64,000 nt of DNA, from the NCBI RefSeq assembly GCF_000975115.1, contig NZ_BBRE01000004.1:62001-126000 (forward strand). Reading direction: 5' to 3'. The notes under the pieces were generated by a model that was not told the origin of the DNA, made no database searches, and saw nothing but the letters and a program-made list of their open reading frames with translations. The position numbers and the translations under genes are program-made. Shown in pieces: positions 48,303 through 56,200 of the stretch (the first letter of the stretch is position 1; the number at the start of each line of letters is the position of its first letter). The DNA is from Demequina oxidasica. Its GTDB lineage: Bacteria; Actinomycetota; Actinomycetes; Actinomycetales; Demequinaceae.

Positions 48303-49493
48303 ATGAAGACGATCGAATCGCTCGGTGACCTCACCGGCAAGCGCGTACTCGTGCGCTCAGACCTCAACGTGCCGCTCGACGGCACCACCATCACCGACGA
48401 CGGCCGTGTGCGCGCCTCCGTCCCCACTATCAAGCGCCTGCTCGACGCCGGTGCCGCAGTTATCGTCATGGCGCACCTGGGCCGTCCCGGTGGCACTCCC
48501 GACGCAAAGTTCTCGCTCGCACCCGCCGCCGCACGCCTGTCTGAGCTCCTCGAGCAGCCCGTGACGCTCGCCGATGACCTGGTGGGACAGTCCGCAGCCG
48601 CAACCGTGTCCGCGGCGAAGTCTGGCGACGTCGTCATGCTTGAGAACGTGCGTTTCGATGCTCGCGAGACCTCCAAGGTCGACGCGGAGCGCGAGGAGCT
48701 CGCAGCCGAGCTCGCCAAGTTCGCCGACGCCTTCGTGTCCGACGGCTTTGGTGTGGTCCACCGCAAGCAGGCCTCCGTGTACGACCTCGCGAAGGTCCTA
48801 CCCGCTGCTGCCGGCACGCTGGTGCAGAACGAAGTTGAGTCGCTCAGCCGCGCCGTCAATGAGCCCGCACGCCCGTACGTCGTTGTACTCGGTGGTTCCA
48901 AGGTCTCCGACAAGCTCGGCGTGATCGCCAACCTGCTGGGCAAGGCTGATCGTCTGCTTATTGGCGGAGGAATGGTCTTCACGTTCCTCGCGGCCAAGGG
49001 CTATGGCGTGGGTAACTCACTGCTCGAGGAGGACCAGATCGAGACCGTCAAGGGCTACCTTGCCAAGGCAGAGGCCAACGGCGTCGAGATCGTTCTCCCC
49101 ACGGACATCGAGGCAGCCGCAGCATTCGCCGCAGATGCGGACCACAAGGTGGTTGCCGCCGATGCAATTCCGGACGGCAGCATTGGCCTCGACATCGGGC
49201 CCGACTCGTCCACGCTGTTCGCATCAAAGATTGCCGACGCGAAGACCATCGTCTGGAACGGCCCCATGGGTGTGTTCGAATTCGAGGCATTCGCGGGTGG
49301 CACCAAGGCCGTGGCTCAGGCCATGATCGACGCCGACGGCTTCTCAGTCGTAGGTGGAGGCGACTCGGCAGCAGCCGTGCGTCGACTCGGCTTCGACGAG
49401 GCCGGATTCGGTCACATTTCCACTGGCGGCGGCGCGTCGCTCGAACTGCTCGAAGGCAAGGTCCTCCCGGGCCTGGCCGTACTGGAGGCATAG
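48303..49493 (+). CDS. pgk: Phosphoglycerate kinase
   Basis: Makes ATP and 3-phosphoglycerate from 1,3-bisphosphoglycerate. The protein is 396 residues. N-domain: [13 protein letters not shown] (about 15-27) and HLGRPGG (about 59-65). Hinge: [14 protein letters not shown] (about 197-210). C-domain: nucleotide-binding WNGPMGVFE (about 318-326) and [13 protein letters not shown] (about 351-363). A GAAGGAAG ribosome site lies just before the ATG. It is 145 nt downstream of gap and 4 nt upstream of tpi. Confidence 0.98.
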   Translation: MKTIESLGDLTGKRVLVRSDLNVPLDGTTITDDGRVRASVPTIKRLLDAGAAVIVMAHLGRPGGTPDAKFSLAPAAARLSELLEQPVTLADDLVGQSAAATVSAAKSGDVVMLENVRFDARETSKVDAEREELAAELAKFADAFVSDGFGVVHRKQASVYDLAKVLPAAAGTLVQNEVESLSRAVNEPARPYVVVLGGSKVSDKLGVIANLLGKADRLLIGGGMVFTFLAAKGYGVGNSLLEEDQIETVKGYLAKAEANGVEIVLPTDIEAAAAFAADADHKVVAADAIPDGSIGLDIGPDSSTLFASKIADAKTIVWNGPMGVFEFEAFAGGTKAVAQAMIDADGFSVVGGGDSAAAVRRLGFDEAGFGHISTGGGASLELLEGKVLPGLAVLEA

Positions 49494-49497
49494 AACC

Positions 49498-50289
49498 ATG
49501 GCACGTACCCCGCTCATTGCAGGCAACTGGAAGCTCAACCTCGATCACCTCGAGGCGACGCACACCGTGCAGAAACTCGCGTGGTTGCTGCGCGACGCCA
49601 AGCACGACTTCAACGAGGTCGAGGTGGCCGTGCTGCCGTCGTTCACCTCGCTGCGTTCGGTACAGACGCTCGTCGACGCAGATAAGCTCGACATCAAGTA
49701 CGGTGCGCAGGACATTTCGGCAAACGTGTCCGGTGCCTTCACCGGTGAGGTTGCGGGCTCGCAGCTCGCCAAGCTGGGTTGCGACTACGTCGCCGTCGGC
49801 CATTCGGAGCGTCGCGAGCACCACCGCGAGTCCAACGAGCTCCTTGCGGCCAAGGTCGGCGCCGCGTTCGATAACGGCATCGTGCCGATTCTCTGCGTGG
49901 GCGAGGGCCTGGATGTGCGCAAGGAAGGCAAGCAGGTCGAGTTCACGCTCGCGCAGATCGACGGCGCGTTGGAAGGCCTCGACGCCGAGCGCGCCAAGCA
50001 GATCGTCATCGCGTACGAGCCCGTCTGGGCCATCGGGACAGGCGAGGTCGCTACCCCCGAAGACGCGCAGGAAGTCTGCGGCGCGATTCGCGGTCGCCTG
50101 ACCGAGTTGTACAGCGCGGAGTTGGCTGACGGCGTGCGCGTGCTCTACGGCGGTTCGGTGAAGTCCTCGAACATCGCTTCCATCATGGACAAGCCCGATG
50201 TGGACGGTGCCCTCGTGGGCGGCGCTAGCCTCGATCCTGATGAGTTTGCGAAGATTGCCCGCTTCCGTGCACACCAGGTTGGCCTGTAA
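49498..50289 (+). CDS. tpi: Triosephosphate isomerase
   Basis: Interconverts dihydroxyacetone phosphate and glyceraldehyde 3-phosphate; its substrate is also that of MgsA. The protein is 263 residues. GNWKLN with the catalytic Lys (about 9-14), GHSERR with the catalytic His (about 100-105), [10 protein letters not shown] with the catalytic Glu (about 174-183) and the phosphate-binding GGSVKSSN and GGASL near the C-terminus. I chose the ATG at 49498, 4 nt after the pgk stop, with family-consistent N-terminus M-x-x-x-PL(I)AGNWK. Confidence 0.98.
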   Translation: MARTPLIAGNWKLNLDHLEATHTVQKLAWLLRDAKHDFNEVEVAVLPSFTSLRSVQTLVDADKLDIKYGAQDISANVSGAFTGEVAGSQLAKLGCDYVAVGHSERREHHRESNELLAAKVGAAFDNGIVPILCVGEGLDVRKEGKQVEFTLAQIDGALEGLDAERAKQIVIAYEPVWAIGTGEVATPEDAQEVCGAIRGRLTELYSAELADGVRVLYGGSVKSSNIASIMDKPDVDGALVGGASLDPDEFAKIARFRAHQVGL

Positions 50290-50298
50290 CGAGTTCAC

Positions 50299-50318
50299 TA
50301 CGCGACCTAGGTCGCGTA
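50299..50318. promoter_or_regulatory. Perfect 20-bp palindrome upstream of secG
   Basis: TACGCGACCT followed directly by its reverse complement, 10 nt after the tpi stop. TATCCT (50317-50322), a possible secG -10, begins inside it. It could be an operator for a dimeric regulator or an RNA hairpin with a CUAG loop ending the gap-pgk-tpi transcript; no T-run follows. Confidence 0.5.
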
Positions 50319-50352
50319 TCCTGGTACACGATCATTACTATCAAGGAGAATT

Positions 50353-50598
50353 GTGGACATCCTGAATGACATCCTGTGGGTGTTGCTCGCTGTCACCAGC
50401 CTGCTGCTCATCGGCCTCGTGCTCGTACACCGTGGTCGTGGCGGCGGTATCACCGACATGTTCGGAGGCGGACTCGCGTCAGGCGTGCAGTCCTCGGCTG
50501 TAGGTGAGCGTAACCTCACGCGTATTACGTGGGGCGTCGCCATTACTTGGTTCGTCGTGATCGTGCTTCTGGGTCTCATCACTCGTTTCCAGGTTTAA
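50353..50598 (+). CDS. secG: Preprotein translocase subunit SecG
   Basis: Small accessory subunit of the SecYEG channel. The protein is 81 residues with two membrane helices (about 4-25 and 58-78) flanking a Gly-rich cytosolic loop, HRGRGGGITDMFGGG (about 27-41), the family hallmark. It starts with GTG, with an AAGGAG site 4 nt upstream. The position after tpi and before rbpA is a common actinobacterial arrangement. Confidence 0.93.
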   Translation: MDILNDILWVLLAVTSLLLIGLVLVHRGRGGGITDMFGGGLASGVQSSAVGERNLTRITWGVAITWFVVIVLLGLITRFQV

Positions 50599-50610
50599 AG
50601 GGGGCTTACC

Positions 50611-50973
50611 ATGGCAGGTGGTAGCGCAATTCGAGGGTCTCGCGTAGGTGCGGGACCCATGGGCGAGGACGAACGCGGCGAGTCCGCGCCTCGCCAAACC
50701 GTGACGTATTACTGCGCGCGGGGTCACGTGAACTCACCTAGCTTTGCTATTGGTGAGGATCAGGAGATTCCCGTCGAGTGGGACTGCCCCAAGTGTGGGC
50801 TGCCCGCTGGACTCGATGCGGCCAACCCGCCCGAGCCCATTCGCAACGAGCCGTACAAGACGCACCTCGCTTACGTGAAGGAGCGCCGCACCGAGTCTGA
50901 GGGTGAGGCGCTACTCGATGAGGCGCTGGACGCGCTCAAAGTACGTCGCGGGCAGGTCGCCGTCGGTGAGTAA
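50611..50973 (+). CDS. rbpA: RNA polymerase-binding protein RbpA
   Basis: Actinobacteria-specific transcription activator that binds the principal sigma factor and stabilises the open promoter complex. The protein is 120 residues. The N-terminal tail has GSRVGAGP (about 9-16). The core zinc-type domain has CARGH (about 35-39) and CPKCG (about 57-61), so the ligand set Cys-His-Cys-Cys appears complete, as in Streptomyces RbpA and unlike mycobacterial RbpA. The basic linker and the C-terminal sigma-interaction domain follow (PYKTHLAYVKERRTESEGEA split at about 77-97). It lies 12 nt after secG. Confidence 0.96.
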   Translation: MAGGSAIRGSRVGAGPMGEDERGESAPRQTVTYYCARGHVNSPSFAIGEDQEIPVEWDCPKCGLPAGLDAANPPEPIRNEPYKTHLAYVKERRTESEGEALLDEALDALKVRRGQVAVGE

Positions 50974-51137
50974 CCACACCGGTACTTAGTTTTCGTTTTG
51001 TCAGCACGTTGCCGCCCCCGGGCCGCTTGTTCGTCACGTGAGTGGCGCAAGCAGGCCTGGCAGGGCGGCTTCGTCGTTCCTCGCGTACCGGAATCAATAG
51101 GCAACCGGTCTGGTTGTCCCAACGAAGGGAGTACAAC

Positions 51138-51362
51138 ATGAACATCGAGATTGAGTATTGCGTACCTTGCGGCTACCTGGATAAGGCATCCGATGCGCAA
51201 AAGACCATTCTGAATACGTTCGGCGAGCAGATTGACGCAGTGACGCTCAAGCCCGGTAACAAGGGCGTGTACACGTTCCGCGCCGACGGCGACGTGATCT
51301 ACACCAAGCCCGACGAGTTCCGCATCGAAGAGATCGTGGACATCATCAAGGCGCGACTTTAG
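51138..51362 (+). CDS. Rdx/SelW-like thioredoxin-fold protein
   Basis: Small cytosolic protein of the SelT/SelW/SelH (Rdx) family, likely a thiol redox factor; substrate unknown. The protein is 74 residues, the full length of the domain. It has the N-terminal redox motif C-V-P-C (residues 8-11), where selenoprotein relatives have Sec in the second position, followed by GYLDKA, and the C-terminal strand-helix GDVIYTKPDEFRIEEIVDII in shorter pieces. I chose the ATG at 51138 after GAAGGGAG. The 164 nt gap after rbpA holds no gene. A strong terminator follows. Confidence 0.83.
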   Translation: MNIEIEYCVPCGYLDKASDAQKTILNTFGEQIDAVTLKPGNKGVYTFRADGDVIYTKPDEFRIEEIVDIIKARL

Positions 51363-51375
51363 CGCTGAAACGTAA

Positions 51376-51412
51376 GAAGCCGCCGACAACCGTGAGGTCG
51401 TCGGCGGCTTCT
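51376..51412. terminator. Bidirectional terminator between Rdx-like gene and pgl
   Basis: GAAGCCGCCGAC pairs perfectly with GTCGGCGGCTTC over 12 bp around a 13-nt loop, between two convergent genes. The T content after the stem is modest on both strands. Confidence 0.75.
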
Positions 51413-51429
51413 GTGCGTCTGGGGCGCTC

Positions 51430-52146
51430 TTAAGCCTTGGCTGCGGCTGCAGCGTCGACCAGCCACAGTGTGCCCTCGGTGCCATGAACCACGGCGCCCG
51501 GGTAAGATTCATTGCCCGCGAGGCAGTCACGAACTGCCTCGGCCTTGCCCTCGCCGGCGGCGACAACCCACACCTGGCGTGCACGCGTGATGGCGCTCAG
51601 GCCTAGACTCACGCGCGTGGGCGGGGGCTTGGGGGAGTCGTGCACCGCGATGACGCTGGCGGTGGCCTGTGTGAAGCCTTCGTGCTGAGGAAAGAGCGAG
51701 GCGACGTGGCCGTCGGGTCCGAGGCCGAGCATGAGCACGTCCCACTGTGGATTGCCGTGGTCGGCAATCTCGCCGTGATAGGCGGCTGCCGCAGCTTCCG
51801 CGGATGGGTAGGCGTCTGAATCGCCCATGCGGTGAATGTTCTCCTCCGGAAGTGGGACGTGGCGTAGGAGCGCATCCTGTGCCTGGCCCTCGTTGCGGTC
51901 GGGATCGCCAGCGGCGACAAAGCGTTCATCGCCCCACCACACATGCACTGAGGTCCAATCGATGCTTTCACGCAGCGGCGACTTCGCAACGGCAGCCAGT
52001 GTCGCGATACCCACCGTGCCGCCGGTCAGCACCACGTGCACGCGATCCTCCACGGTCAGCGAGTCGGCGATCGCGGTCAGCAATCGCGCTGCGGCGGTCT
52101 CAGCGACCGCCTCTGCGTCAGGCAGCACGACAACCCGCCGCTTCAT
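51430..52146 (-). CDS. pgl: 6-phosphogluconolactonase
   Basis: Hydrolyses 6-phosphogluconolactone to 6-phosphogluconate, second step of the oxidative pentose phosphate path. The protein is 238 residues of the DevB/NagB-like fold. VVLTGGTVGI (about 38-47), WWGDERFVAAGDPDRNEG (about 69-86), the catalytic-region LGLGPDGHVASLFP (about 140-153) and LGLSAI are the conserved blocks. Last gene of the minus-strand operon; it overlaps opcA by 4 nt. Confidence 0.95.
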   Translation of the reverse strand: MKRRVVVLPDAEAVAETAAARLLTAIADSLTVEDRVHVVLTGGTVGIATLAAVAKSPLRESIDWTSVHVWWGDERFVAAGDPDRNEGQAQDALLRHVPLPEENIHRMGDSDAYPSAEAAAAAYHGEIADHGNPQWDVLMLGLGPDGHVASLFPQHEGFTQATASVIAVHDSPKPPPTRVSLGLSAITRARQVWVVAAGEGKAEAVRDCLAGNESYPGAVVHGTEGTLWLVDAAAAAKA

Positions 52147-53051
52147 CGGTTTTCCTTGTATGACGCGAGCACCTCGCCGTAGACGCGGTCAGCGTCCAGG
52201 CGGCGCAATTCCTCGGCGAGGCAATCGCCAAGGTTGCGGGCCGGAAGCGCGATGACGTGCTCCGGCTGTCCAGGCTGGGTGAGGGTCGCGTTGTGGCCAT
52301 CCGGACGGAAAATGCCGATCTCTCCGGAGGGGGTCTCGAGCACAATGTGCTGGATGCCCGCGACCTTGTCGTCATAGGTGAGTTCGATCTCGCAGTCGAG
52401 GTTGCGCTGTAGCCAGGCGCCTAGCAGCAGGATGGAGGCGCTGTTGGTGTCGCCGTGGATACGTGCCTTGGAAACCGCGCGGTCGGTGACCTGCTCGAGG
52501 GCGGCCGCTAGTAGCGCGCGCCACCGAGTGACGCGCGTCCAGGCGAGGTCGGTGTCGCCGTCACGGTAGTTCGCGGAGAGCTTGCACAGCGTGTCTCCGG
52601 GATTCTCCTCGCCCTTGGTGTCCGTGATGCGGCGCTGGGCCATCTTGCCAATCCCCGTTTCCGAGGCGTTCGCAGGCACTCCCGCGGGCCACCACGCGAC
52701 GATCGGCGCATCGGGGAGTAGTAGGGGAGTCACCAGGGTGTCGGCGTGGTTGACCTGCTCACCCGAGGGTCGCAGCACAATGACCTCGGAAGCACCGGCG
52801 TCGCCGCCCACGCGAATCTCAGCGTCGAGACGATCCTCGTCGCCGTCCTGTGGGGCCATCACGATGATGCGGCAGGGGTGTTCGCGCGATGCGACGTTCG
52901 CGGTATCGATGGCGTAGTCTGCGTCCGCTCCGGTGGCGTCGATCACCAGGGTCATGACTCGCCCGAGCGCGAAGGCGCCACCCTCCTTGCGCGAGTCGAT
53001 GATCTGACGGTTAATTTCGCCCGTCGTCGTGTGCGGCAGTGGGATGATCAT
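52143..53051 (-). CDS. opcA: Glucose-6-phosphate dehydrogenase assembly protein OpcA
   Basis: Activates glucose-6-phosphate dehydrogenase in cyanobacteria and actinobacteria, coupling it to redox state. The protein is 302 residues. The family pattern includes the early TLVIDATGADADYA stretch (about 31-44), EHPCRIIVMAP (about 53-63), APIVAWWPAGVPAN (about 114-127) and LLLGAWLQRNLDCEIEL (about 210-226). The gene lies between zwf and pgl with 4 nt overlaps on both sides, the standard actinobacterial order, and would be made together with Zwf. Confidence 0.95.
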   Translation of the reverse strand: MIIPLPHTTTGEINRQIIDSRKEGGAFALGRVMTLVIDATGADADYAIDTANVASREHPCRIIVMAPQDGDEDRLDAEIRVGGDAGASEVIVLRPSGEQVNHADTLVTPLLLPDAPIVAWWPAGVPANASETGIGKMAQRRITDTKGEENPGDTLCKLSANYRDGDTDLAWTRVTRWRALLAAALEQVTDRAVSKARIHGDTNSASILLLGAWLQRNLDCEIELTYDDKVAGIQHIVLETPSGEIGIFRPDGHNATLTQPGQPEHVIALPARNLGDCLAEELRRLDADRVYGEVLASYKENR

Positions 53052-54565
53052 GGGCGCCTCCAGACGCGACCGTCGCGCGCAAGCATTGCGTCGGCGCTAG
53101 TGGGACCCCAGGTGCCGGAGCGGTACTGTTCCGGTTGGCCCTGGGTGGCCCAGAATGACGTGATGGGGTCGAGGATCTGCCACGACAGGGCAACCTCCTC
53201 ATGACGGGGAAACAGGGGTGGGTCACCCAGCAACACATCCAGGATGAGACGCTCGTAGGCCTCGGGCGAGCTCTCGGTAAACGCGTTGCCGTAGGCGAAG
53301 TCCATCGTGACGTCGCGTACTTCCATCGCGGCCCCGGGGACCTTGGAACCAAAGCGCAGCGTGACACCTTCGTCGGGCTGCACGCGAATCACGAGGGCAT
53401 TATTGCCGACGTCGGATCCTTCGACCTGCTGGAAGTAGGGACTCGGTGCCTTCTTGAAGACCAGTGCGATCTCCGTGACCCGGCGTCCAAGACGCTTGCC
53501 GGCCCGCAGGTAGAACGGGGTTCCCGCCCAGCGACGGTTGGGGATGTCTACCCGGATGGCCGCGTAAGTCTCGGTGCCCGAGTCCTCAGCGATGCCGTCC
53601 TCATCGAGGAATCCGCCCACCTGCTCGCCGCCGCGCCACCCAGCAGAATACTGACCACGAGCGGTGTTCTCGCCCAAGTCCTCCGGCAGCTTGGCGGCGC
53701 GGAGCACCTTCTCCTTCTCGGTACGAAGGTCTGCGGCCTCGAAGGTCGCCGGCTCTTCCATGGCGGTGAGCGCCATGAGTTGCAATAGGTGGTTCTGGAT
53801 GACGTCGCGCGCGGCACCGATGCCGTCGTAGTACCCGGCGCGGCCACCGATGCCGATGTCCTCAGCCATGGTGATCTGCACGTGGTCGATGTACTGCGCG
53901 TTCCAGATGGGTTCGAACAGCTGGTTGGCAAAACGCAAAGCCAGCAGATTCTGCACCGTCTCCTTGCCGAGGTAGTGGTCGATGCGGAAGACGGAATCGG
54001 GAGGGAAGACCTCGGAGACCACGTCATTGAGATCGTTGGCGGACTCGAGGTCATGACCGAACGGCTTCTCGATGACTACGCGGCGCCACGTGTCCTCCTT
54101 GGGCGCGGACAGTCCCGAGTCACGGAGCTGGCGCACTACCTGCGGGAAGGCGGACGGCGGGATCGACAGGTAGAACGCGTGGTTGCCGCCGGTGCCGCGC
54201 TCACGGTCGAGCTCCTCGACAGTCTCCCGAAGCGTGTTGAACGCCTCGGGATCGTCAAACGTACCCTGCACAAAGCGAATGCCATCGGAGAGCTGCTTCC
54301 AGGTCTCCTCGCGGAACGGGGTTCGGGCGTACTGCTTCACCGAGTCGTGGACTACCTGCTGGAAGTCCTCACGGTCCCACTCCCTGCGGGCAAAACCGGT
54401 CAGGGCAAAGGCCGGTGGCAGGAGGCCACGGTTGGCCAGGTCGTACACCGCGGGCATGAGCTTCTTGCGTGCCAGGTCGCCGGTGACACCGAACATCACC
54501 AGGCCACACGAGCCAGCAATGCGCGGAAGTCGGCGATCCCGGGGATCGCGGAGGGGGTTATTCAC
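53048..54565 (-). CDS. zwf: Glucose-6-phosphate 1-dehydrogenase
   Basis: Oxidises glucose 6-phosphate with NADP, entry to the pentose phosphate path. The protein is 505 residues. NADP-binding VMFGVTGDLARKKL (about 23-36), the substrate site FRIDHYLGKE with the catalytic His region (about 192-201), and the C-terminal TSADAML stretch. The start is GTG, directly after the pgi stop codon (TAAGTG), and it overlaps opcA by 4 nt. The protein is a little shorter at the N-terminus than some relatives, but this start gives the usual R-D-x-R-D-x-R-L-P opening. Confidence 0.97.
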   Translation of the reverse strand: MNNPLRDPRDRRLPRIAGSCGLVMFGVTGDLARKKLMPAVYDLANRGLLPPAFALTGFARREWDREDFQQVVHDSVKQYARTPFREETWKQLSDGIRFVQGTFDDPEAFNTLRETVEELDRERGTGGNHAFYLSIPPSAFPQVVRQLRDSGLSAPKEDTWRRVVIEKPFGHDLESANDLNDVVSEVFPPDSVFRIDHYLGKETVQNLLALRFANQLFEPIWNAQYIDHVQITMAEDIGIGGRAGYYDGIGAARDVIQNHLLQLMALTAMEEPATFEAADLRTEKEKVLRAAKLPEDLGENTARGQYSAGWRGGEQVGGFLDEDGIAEDSGTETYAAIRVDIPNRRWAGTPFYLRAGKRLGRRVTEIALVFKKAPSPYFQQVEGSDVGNNALVIRVQPDEGVTLRFGSKVPGAAMEVRDVTMDFAYGNAFTESSPEAYERLILDVLLGDPPLFPRHEEVALSWQILDPITSFWATQGQPEQYRSGTWGPTSADAMLARDGRVWRRP

Positions 54566-56200
54566 TTAGTTCTTCCCTTCGAGCAACGCGGCCACACGAG
54601 CCACGTGCGATGCATCGGTGAGATTAAGGCGCAGGACGGGACGGTCGTGCTCGGCGAGCACCTTCGCGTCTCCTGCGGCCTGGGCTGAGATGAGTTGCGC
54701 GAATGAAAACGGGCGCGCGGGAATGTCGAGGTCGCCGGCGAACGTGCCGGTGATCTGCAGGAAGACACCCACGGGGGAGCCGCCCTTGTGAAGCTGTCCG
54801 GTCGAGTGAAGGAACCGAGGCCCCCAGCCAAAGGTGGTGGGCCTGCCGGTGCGTTCCGCGATCGCGTGACGCACCGAGGGGAGCGCGGGGTGGCCTTCAC
54901 GGTTCAGGTAGGCCATTACCGCGAGGTAGCCATGCGGGTCGAGCTGCTGGTAGAGCGCGGTGATCGCGTCCTCGACGGTAGTGATCCCGTCCACGAGGCC
55001 CACCGTGCCACGAACCTCGATGCCGTCATCGACAAAGTCGGGGGCTTCGGGCTCGGGGAGCGCATCGAGCAGCGTGCGGGAGGCGGCCTTGGCCGACTCC
55101 ACGTTGGGCTGGCTGAATGGGTCGATCCCCAGCACACGACCGGCAATCGCCGTCGCGTACTCCCACAGCAGGAACTGGCCGCCTAGCGTGCCCCCGGTCA
55201 CCACCTGGTGGCCCGATGCATCGGCATCGGCGGCAAGAGCGACGAGTCGCACGTCGATCACGTCGGTCGCGAGGGCCTCGGGTGCGCCGGTCTCGGCGAC
55301 TACGGGCAGAATTCCCAGCCCGTCCTTGCCGGTTGACTCCGCGATGAGCTGTTCAGCCCAGTCTGCGAAACCCACCAGGGTGGAACCCTCGTCGGTGAAG
55401 ACCAACTTGTCGCGGTCCGAACCGGCAATGGCCGCACCCAGCACGACCGCGGGATTGGCGGCGGCGTCCTCGGCGAACGATGCCGCGACGGCGTCCGCTT
55501 CATCCAACAGTTCCGCAACTGGAACCCCGGCAAGCGCTGATGGCACCAGGCCGAAGGCACTAAGCACTGAGAATCGCCCACCCACGTTGGGGTCGGCCAA
55601 GAAGATGGCCCGGTATCCGGCAGCGACAGCATGCTGGTGAAGCGGAGAATCCGGATCGGTCACGACCACGATGTGCTGGCGTGGGTCGAGCCCCGCAGCC
55701 TCGAACGCCTCTTCGAAGATCCGGCGCTGTGAGTCGGTTTCCACGGTACCGCCGGACTTAGACGACACCACCAGAATCGTCTCGTCGAGGTCGCCGCCAA
55801 GCGCTGCGCGTACCTGGTCCGGGTCGGTCGAGTCCAGCGTGATCAGCGGGACGCCGTACGTCGCGCAGATCACCTCGGGCCCGAGCGATGATCCGCCCAT
55901 GCCCGCGAGCACCACGTGAGTCTTACCCTCGTCACGCGTATTGCCCACCAGGGCCTCGAGCCGGGGTAGAAACTCGCGTGAGGAGACGTGAAGGTCAGTC
56001 CACCCCAACCGCATAGTGGCCTCAGCCTCGGCATCCGGTCCCCACAGCGTGGAGTCTTTGGCCGCGATCCTCGAGGCAACGCGGTCCGCTACTAATTCCT
56101 CACTCAGGCGCGACGCGGCCTGCGCAGCGTCACCGGAAACGGTGACTGCCACGTGGGCCGCGTCGTCCACACCTACCCAGGTGCTGAGGAATTCGCTCAC
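54566..56200 (-). CDS. pgi: Glucose-6-phosphate isomerase
   Basis: Interconverts glucose 6-phosphate and fructose 6-phosphate, joining glycolysis to the pentose phosphate genes here. The protein is 544 residues and belongs to the actinobacterial type found in pentose phosphate operons, sometimes fused to transaldolase; no transaldolase part is present. SIS-domain blocks: VVLAGMGGSSLGPEV (about 95-109), VSSKSGGTVET (about 144-154) and DPNVGGRFSVLSAFGLV (about 203-219). The C-terminal half includes GWGPRFLHSTGQLHKGG (about 448-464) with catalytic residues. It overlaps tkt by 4 nt. Confidence 0.94.
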   Translation of the reverse strand: MSEFLSTWVGVDDAAHVAVTVSGDAAQAASRLSEELVADRVASRIAAKDSTLWGPDAEAEATMRLGWTDLHVSSREFLPRLEALVGNTRDEGKTHVVLAGMGGSSLGPEVICATYGVPLITLDSTDPDQVRAALGGDLDETILVVSSKSGGTVETDSQRRIFEEAFEAAGLDPRQHIVVVTDPDSPLHQHAVAAGYRAIFLADPNVGGRFSVLSAFGLVPSALAGVPVAELLDEADAVAASFAEDAAANPAVVLGAAIAGSDRDKLVFTDEGSTLVGFADWAEQLIAESTGKDGLGILPVVAETGAPEALATDVIDVRLVALAADADASGHQVVTGGTLGGQFLLWEYATAIAGRVLGIDPFSQPNVESAKAASRTLLDALPEPEAPDFVDDGIEVRGTVGLVDGITTVEDAITALYQQLDPHGYLAVMAYLNREGHPALPSVRHAIAERTGRPTTFGWGPRFLHSTGQLHKGGSPVGVFLQITGTFAGDLDIPARPFSFAQLISAQAAGDAKVLAEHDRPVLRLNLTDASHVARVAALLEGKN

